From an uncultured Lacinutrix sp. (lineage in GTDB: Bacteria > Bacteroidota > Bacteroidia > Flavobacteriales > Flavobacteriaceae): a DNA stretch of 10,235 nt. The position numbers and the translations under genes were made by a program. This document shows, piece after piece, positions 6,920 through 10,235 of this stretch; within the stretch, counting starts at the first letter, position 1; every line of letters starts with the position of its first letter. A model generated the notes under the pieces. It was not told the origin of the DNA. It did no database searches and saw only the letters and a program-made list of their open reading frames with translations. The stretch spans positions 1-10,235 of the forward strand of contig CALGIH010000321.1 in NCBI GenBank assembly GCA_937916035.1, given 5' to 3'.

Positions 6920-7894
6920 ATGTCTTCTGAATACAAAAAAATAATTTCAATTTTAGGGCATGATATTCCGTTAGGAACTTCAAAAGAAATAAATTTTAAT
7001 ATTGCAAAGCTTCATACGTCTACAAAAATTGAAGTCCCAATTATCATTGAGCGTTCAAAAAAACCTGGTCCTACCATTTTATTTACTGCAGGACTGCATG
7101 GTGATGAGATAAATGGTGTTGATATTGTAAGACAACTCATTGCTAGAAAAATTAATAAACCTAAAAGAGGTACAATCATTTGTATTCCTATTCTTAATGT
7201 GTTTGGGTTTTTAAATGGATCACGTCATTTTCCTGATGGTCGCGATTTAAATAGAGCATTCCCTGGATCTGAAAATGGGTCTTTAGCAAGCAGAGTGGCT
7301 TTCAGATTAATGAATGAGATTATTCCAGAAGTTGATTTAGTTATTGATTTTCATACTGGAGGTGCAAGTAGATTTAATGCTGCACAAATTCGTATTGTAA
7401 AAGATCAACCCGAATTAAATGAGTTAGCTTCTGTTTTTGGAGCGCCTTTTGTTTTATATTCTAAACATATTGTGAAATCATTTAGAAACGCATGTTTCCA
7501 ATTAGGTAAACCTATATTGTTATATGAAGGAGGAAAATCGTCATTTGTTAATGATACTATTTCTAAAGTTGGTGTAGAAGGTGTTAAACGAATTTTATCT
7601 CATTTCGAGATGCTTAATTCTCAAGTTAAAGCAAATCCACCAAAATTAGCAACGGTGTTTGTGGAAAAAAGCAAATGGATCCGTGCTAAAAGATCTGGTA
7701 TGTTTAAAGCTAGAGTTGAGGTGAATACAAAAGTAAAAGTTGATGATATTTTAGGTCAAATTACAGACCCTTATGGGAAAGTTCATCATACTGTGAAATC
7801 TACAATTGATGGTTATGTTATAAATGTTAATGAAGCTGCATTGGTTTATCAAGGCGATGCTTTATTTCATATTACTTTAATAATTAATAGCTAA
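6920..7894 (+). CDS. Succinylglutamate desuccinylase/aspartoacylase-family zinc hydrolase (M14-like)
   Basis: Zinc-dependent hydrolase of the AstE/AspA branch of the carboxypeptidase M14 fold, 324 residues. Metal ligands are His60 and Glu63 in AGLHGDEING and His145 in VIDFHTGG. DGRDLNRAFPG (106-116) carries the Asn-Arg substrate clamp, and Glu203 in LLYEGG is the expected general base. A C-terminal beta-sandwich (about 240-324, ending in a GYVINVNEAALVYQGDALF-type segment) resembles the lid of the family. No signal peptide, so cytosolic. Despite the family name, no arginine-succinyltransferase pathway genes are nearby, so true AstE activity is unlikely. Its place directly after RimB-like and rimK suggests it acts on an N-acyl or glutamyl conjugate tied to RimK. 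That is inference; related M14 enzymes include deglutamylases in eukaryotes. Confidence 0.86.
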   Translation: MSSEYKKIISILGHDIPLGTSKEINFNIAKLHTSTKIEVPIIIERSKKPGPTILFTAGLHGDEINGVDIVRQLIARKINKPKRGTIICIPILNVFGFLNGSRHFPDGRDLNRAFPGSENGSLASRVAFRLMNEIIPEVDLVIDFHTGGASRFNAAQIRIVKDQPELNELASVFGAPFVLYSKHIVKSFRNACFQLGKPILLYEGGKSSFVNDTISKVGVEGVKRILSHFEMLNSQVKANPPKLATVFVEKSKWIRAKRSGMFKARVEVNTKVKVDDILGQITDPYGKVHHTVKSTIDGYVINVNEAALVYQGDALFHITLIINS

Positions 7895-7907
7895 TAGTTT
7901 TAGGCTA

Positions 7908-8471
7908 ATGACAAAATCTGAGTTAAGAAAAACATATAAAACCAAACGCGATAAACTTTCAATTGAAACTATTGATGAAAAAAGTTTAGCCATTGCAAAT
8001 CAGTTATTGAGTTTAAACATTTGGGATAAATCATTTTACCATATATTTCTAACCATTGCTGAACACAAAGAAATTAACACTGACTATATCCTAAATATTT
8101 TAGCAGGGAAAGATAAACATACAGTGGTTTCTAAAAGTAATTTTGAAACTATAAATCTTGAAAATTACCTACTAACAGATAGTACCATTATCAAGCTCAA
8201 CCAGTGGAAAATACCAGAACCTATTGATGGTCTTAGAATTGAAAACTCAAAAATTGAAGTTGTTTTTGTGCCGCTATTGTGCTTTGACAAACATGGCCAT
8301 CGTGTTGGTTATGGTAAAGGTTATTACGATAACTTTTTAGGTGATTGTAGGCCAGAAACTATAAAAATAGGATTGTCTTTATTTGAAGTAGAAGATGAAA
8401 TTGATGCGATTTATGCAGATGATGTGCCATTAAATTTTTGTGTTACTCCTGATAAAGTATATCCGTTTTAG
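7908..8471 (+). CDS. 5-formyltetrahydrofolate cyclo-ligase (methenyl-THF synthetase)
   Basis: Converts 5-formyltetrahydrofolate to 5,10-methenyltetrahydrofolate with ATP, returning the stored folate to one-carbon metabolism. The 187-residue protein has the usual family length. It opens with the basic helix SELRKTYKTKRDKLS, carries the folate-site stretch WKIPEP (100-105), and has the signature nucleotide loop FDKHGHRVGYGKGYYDNFL (126-144). The end D-DVPLNFCVTPDKVY also fits the family, where a near-invariant 'H/D-D-x-P-x-D/N' precedes 'T-x'. It is the last gene of the plus-strand operon, 13 bases after the M14 hydrolase. Its last 29 bases overlap the end of lspA on the other strand, so no separate terminator fits between them. 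The homologue is known as ygfA/fau in E. coli and yqgN in Bacillus. There is no obvious functional link to the rim genes. Confidence 0.93.
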   Translation: MTKSELRKTYKTKRDKLSIETIDEKSLAIANQLLSLNIWDKSFYHIFLTIAEHKEINTDYILNILAGKDKHTVVSKSNFETINLENYLLTDSTIIKLNQWKIPEPIDGLRIENSKIEVVFVPLLCFDKHGHRVGYGKGYYDNFLGDCRPETIKIGLSLFEVEDEIDAIYADDVPLNFCVTPDKVYPF

Positions 8472-9099
8472 TAATTTCTCCCTCTTTAGGAAATGCTCTT
8501 TTATTAAACACAATTAACATACCAACTCCTGTGCTTATTGCCATGTCTGCAATATTAAAAACAGGGTTGAAAAAAATGAAATGCTTTCCTCCATAAAATG
8601 GCAGCCATTGAGGTAAATATCCTTTCCAAAAGGGGAAATGTAACATATCAACTACTTTACCGTGCAGTAAACCATCATAACCACCTTCACTTGGCAAAAA
8701 AGAAGCTACTTGTCCATAACTATCGTTAAATAAAAAACCATAAAAAACCGAATCAATAATGTTTCCAAATGCTCCAGCAAAAATCAATGAAACTGCAATA
8801 ATTAAAACTCTTGATGCTTTGGTTTTTATTGAATTCCAAAGCCAATAACCAATTCCAACTATGGCGATAAGCCTAAAACTTGTAAGAATAACTTTAGCCG
8901 TTCTATCTGAAATAAAAGAAACAAAATCACTTAGTTTAGCTCCCCAAGCCATTCCGTTGTTTTCAACAAAAAGGATTCTAAACCACCCAAGCACTTTTAT
9001 TTCTTCTTGAAGTTCAAAATGAGTTTTAATATAAACCTTTGAAATCTGATCAATAAGAAGAATAGAAATTATAAGTATAGAAGCTTTTTTTATATTCAT
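8443..9099 (-). CDS. lspA: Lipoprotein signal peptidase (signal peptidase II)
   Basis: Inner-membrane aspartic protease that removes the signal peptide of diacylglyceryl-modified prolipoproteins. At 218 residues it is longer than the 160-170 of E. coli and Pseudomonas. Four hydrophobic segments are visible at about 7-20, 68-88, 97-115 and 179-198. Conserved motifs are Asp17 (LLIDQISK), Asn48 in ENNGMAWG, GNIID (112-116), and the catalytic pair Asp151 in HGKVVDM and Asp185 in FNIADMAI. The extra length is two insertions. One, of about 26 residues, lies between GNIID and KVVD (including ASFLPSEGGYDG). The other, of about 15, lies between the two catalytic aspartates (WKGYLPQWLPFYGGKH). Both should face the periplasm and seem typical of Bacteroidota. 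The gene follows a terminator after the DksA-like gene and probably has its own promoter. No Shine-Dalgarno sequence precedes the ATG. Confidence 0.96.
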   Translation of the reverse strand: MNIKKASILIISILLIDQISKVYIKTHFELQEEIKVLGWFRILFVENNGMAWGAKLSDFVSFISDRTAKVILTSFRLIAIVGIGYWLWNSIKTKASRVLIIAVSLIFAGAFGNIIDSVFYGFLFNDSYGQVASFLPSEGGYDGLLHGKVVDMLHFPFWKGYLPQWLPFYGGKHFIFFNPVFNIADMAISTGVGMLIVFNKRAFPKEGEITKTDILYQE

Positions 9100-9115
9100 G
9101 AAAAAGGAATGTGGT

Positions 9116-9123
9116 CAAAACTA
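9116..9123 (-). promoter_or_regulatory. Candidate -7 promoter element of lspA
   Basis: TAGTTTTG on the minus strand is an exact match to TAnnTTTG and ends 16 bases before the lspA ATG, giving a leader of about 10 bases. It touches the final base of the hairpin terminator that closes the upstream gene, which makes a fresh start for lspA sensible. No clear -33 element is visible; the spacer would lie inside the hairpin. Confidence 0.45.
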
Positions 9124-9153
9124 AAAAACGTCCCAAGTATTGAGACGTTTTTT
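9123..9153 (-). terminator. Intrinsic terminator after the ileS/DksA-like unit
   Basis: Perfect 10-bp inverted repeat AAAAAACGTC (9123-9132) / GACGTTTTTT (9144-9153). The 11-base interior can add CAA/TTG pairing around a GTA loop after one mismatch. On the minus strand the GC core is followed by TTTTTT, the usual intrinsic terminator form. It lies 22 bases beyond the DksA-like stop and upstream of lspA. The flanking A tract makes it symmetric, but on the plus strand there is no gene running into it. Confidence 0.8.
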
Positions 9154-9171
9154 ACAAATTATTTTGTAAAA
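9150..9171. repeat. Second AT-rich hairpin beside the terminator
   Basis: TTTTACAAA (9150-9158) and TTTGTAAAA (9163-9171) form a perfect 9-bp stem with the 4-base loop TTAT. It shares its first four bases (9150-9153) with the terminator stem, so the two hairpins cannot both form at full length. On the minus strand it is read first, just after the DksA-like stop codon (9176-9178). It may only stabilise the 3' end, or compete with the terminator; its AT content makes it thermodynamically weak. Confidence 0.45.
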
Positions 9172-9175
9172 TTTA

Positions 9176-9556
9176 TTATTGCATGTTTTTTGCTTCAATA
9201 CTTAATGTTGCATGAGGCACTAATTCTAAACGTTTTTTAATGATTAGTTTTCCAGTAGCTCTACAAACACCATAGGTTTTATTTTCTATTCTAATCAAAG
9301 CGTTTTTTAAATCACGAATAAATTTTTCTTGTCTAATTGCTAAAGCAGAATTAGATTCTTTACTCATGGTTTCACTACCTTCATCAAAAGCCTTAAACGT
9401 AGGAGAAGTATCTTCAGTGCCATTATTATGATCATTCATATAGGCACTTTTAATTAGCTCCAAATCGTGCTGTGCTTTTTTAATTTTCTCTTGAATAAGA
9501 ACTTTAAATTCTGCTAAATCTTTATCTGAATATCTTACTGTATGTTCTATAGCCAT
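9176..9556 (-). CDS. DksA/TraR-family regulator with degenerate zinc finger
   Basis: Small 126-residue protein of the DksA/TraR family, whose members bind RNA polymerase through its secondary channel or act in related control. Residues about 10-40 and 62-93 form the two coiled-coil helices (KDLAEFKVLIQEKIKKAQHD and the KFIRDLKNALIRIEN region). The C-terminal finger keeps the family frame YGVCRATGKLI..RLELVPHATLSIEAK, but only Cys98 remains of the four cysteines. The other positions, at exactly the canonical CxxC-x17-CxxC spacing, are Thr101, Ser119 and Ala122. The protein should therefore not bind zinc as DksA does; I recall similar sequences from other Bacteroidota, so this is probably a lineage form rather than a decayed gene. 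The acidic coiled-coil tip of DksA is not obvious. It starts three bases after the ileS stop (TAAAAAATG), so it is cotranscribed with ileS. Confidence 0.85.
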   Translation of the reverse strand: MAIEHTVRYSDKDLAEFKVLIQEKIKKAQHDLELIKSAYMNDHNNGTEDTSPTFKAFDEGSETMSKESNSALAIRQEKFIRDLKNALIRIENKTYGVCRATGKLIIKKRLELVPHATLSIEAKNMQ

Positions 9557-9559
9557 TTT

Positions 9560-10235
9560 TTAAATTTTTTGAATAAATAACTTGGTGTTTACATCATCAA
9601 AGGTAATTTCTATACCATTATCTAAGCTATCTAAAATTTCCAATTCATCCGTTAATGTCTCGGCTTTTATATAGTCTAAATTTTTATTTATTGCATTAAT
9701 AATTTGTTCGTCTTTTTGAAATTGTACTGCAATTATATCTGTTAACTCAAAACCAGAATCCTTACGGAGATTTTGAATGCGATTTACTAATTCTCTTGCA
9801 ATACCTTCTTTCCTTAAATCGTCTGTTAAAGTTACATCTAAAGCTACTGTTAGAGCACCTGAACTTGCCACTAGCCAACCTTCAATATCTTGTGATGTTA
9901 TCTCAACATCAGACTTCTCTAAGGTAATGCTTTTTCCATTAATTTCAACGTCTAAAATACCGTTTTGCTCGATATTATTAATATCATCAGCACTAAAGTT
10001 ATTAACCGTTTGAGCAACAGCTTTCATGTCTTTGCCAAAACGTGGCCCTAAAACTTTAAAATTTGGTTTAATCTGTTTAACTAAGATACCTGAAGCGTCT
10101 TCCAAAACCTCAATTTCTTTTACATTTACTTCAGATTTAATTAAATCAGCAACTGCTAAAATTTCTTGTTTTTGAGATTCACTATTAATAGGAATCATGA
10201 TTTTTTGCAATGGCTGGCGTACTTTAATCTTTTCT
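9560..10235 (-). CDS. ileS: Isoleucyl-tRNA synthetase, C-terminal part (gene continues beyond the right edge)
   Basis: The last 224 codons of isoleucyl-tRNA synthetase, which charges tRNA-Ile. The frame stays open to the window edge, reading EKIKVRQPLQKIMIP, the conserved join after the anticodon-binding domain. The TTG inside this motif at 10210 is a normal leucine codon, not a start. What follows is a DUF5915-type C-terminal domain, recognised by KVLGPRFGKDMKAVAQ, then DIEGWLVASSGALTVALD and RKEGIARELVNRIQNLRKD, and ending in LFIQKI. This domain marks the longer, eukaryote-like class of IleRS, which lacks the C-terminal zinc finger of the E. coli type; no cysteines are present here. The HIGH and KMSKS motifs lie outside the window. 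The DksA/TraR-like gene follows after three bases. Confidence 0.94.
   Translation of the reverse strand, partial: EKIKVRQPLQKIMIPINSESQKQEILAVADLIKSEVNVKEIEVLEDASGILVKQIKPNFKVLGPRFGKDMKAVAQTVNNFSADDINNIEQNGILDVEINGKSITLEKSDVEITSQDIEGWLVASSGALTVALDVTLTDDLRKEGIARELVNRIQNLRKDSGFELTDIIAVQFQKDEQIINAINKNLDYIKAETLTDELEILDSLDNGIEITFDDVNTKLFIQKI

Noticed and set aside
6709..6936. Minus-strand open frame of 75 codons across the end of rimK
   Set aside because: Antisense to the conserved RimK C-terminus and to the start of the next gene; no recognisable motif.
6920..7894. Calling the M14 hydrolase astE (arginine succinyltransferase pathway)
   Set aside because: No astA, astB, astC or astD neighbour is present and the gene is embedded with rimK, so only the family name is justified.
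9777..10013. Plus-strand open frame of 78 codons
   Set aside because: Antisense to the C-terminal domain of ileS, serine/threonine-rich as expected of a shadow frame.
10208..10210. TTG as the start of a separate 216-residue protein
   Set aside because: The frame continues upstream to the window edge through the conserved KVRQPLQKIMIP segment of IleRS, so it is an internal leucine codon.

Overview
The window is AT-rich chromosomal DNA that reads as a member of the Flavobacteriaceae (Bacteroidota). The evidence is: A-rich leaders without Shine-Dalgarno sequences, sequences matching the Bacteroidota -7 promoter element TAnnTTTG, a secretion signal ending in the flavobacterial style (..SFSQ|S), an isoleucyl-tRNA synthetase ending in a DUF5915-type domain, and the order ileS - DksA/TraR-like gene - lspA. 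It looks like ordinary core genome. I see no transposase, phage gene, CRISPR array, tRNA or rRNA.

Left arm (1-5512, all minus strand). From the right, uvrC (nucleotide excision repair nuclease) is followed after one base by a secreted patatin-like phospholipase fused to a POTRA-like segment and an outer-membrane beta-barrel. A 239-base gap then holds a small GC-rich palindrome and a possible promoter. Next comes a short-form homogentisate 1,2-dioxygenase (tyrosine/phenylalanine catabolism). At the window edge, 29 bases beyond its stop, are the first 18 codons of a four-helix-bundle protein of the 23S rRNA intervening-sequence (S23) family.

Middle (5513-8471, plus strand). A 106-base divergent promoter region carries a good -7 box placed so close to uvrC that the transcript may be leaderless, plus an 8-bp inverted repeat. 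It leads into a tight four-gene operon: a RimB-like retropepsin-fold protease, RimK (ATP-grasp glutamate ligase of ribosomal protein S6), an M14-family succinylglutamate desuccinylase/aspartoacylase-like metallohydrolase, and 5-formyltetrahydrofolate cyclo-ligase. The first three suggest a unit that adds and removes glutamate on a ribosomal or other target. RimK function and RimB partnership come from family knowledge; the role of the M14 enzyme is my inference.

Right arm (8443-10235, minus strand). The 3' end of ileS, a DksA/TraR-like regulator that has lost three of its four zinc cysteines, and lspA (lipoprotein signal peptidase). A strong hairpin terminator with a second hairpin beside it lies between the regulator and lspA, and a likely lspA -7 box sits on its edge. 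lspA and the cyclo-ligase gene converge and overlap by 29 bases.

I do not see a wholly new system. The most interesting points are the RimB-RimK-M14 trio, the patatin-barrel fusion with its coupled TTG start, the zinc-less DksA-like protein, and the terminator/promoter overlap before lspA.
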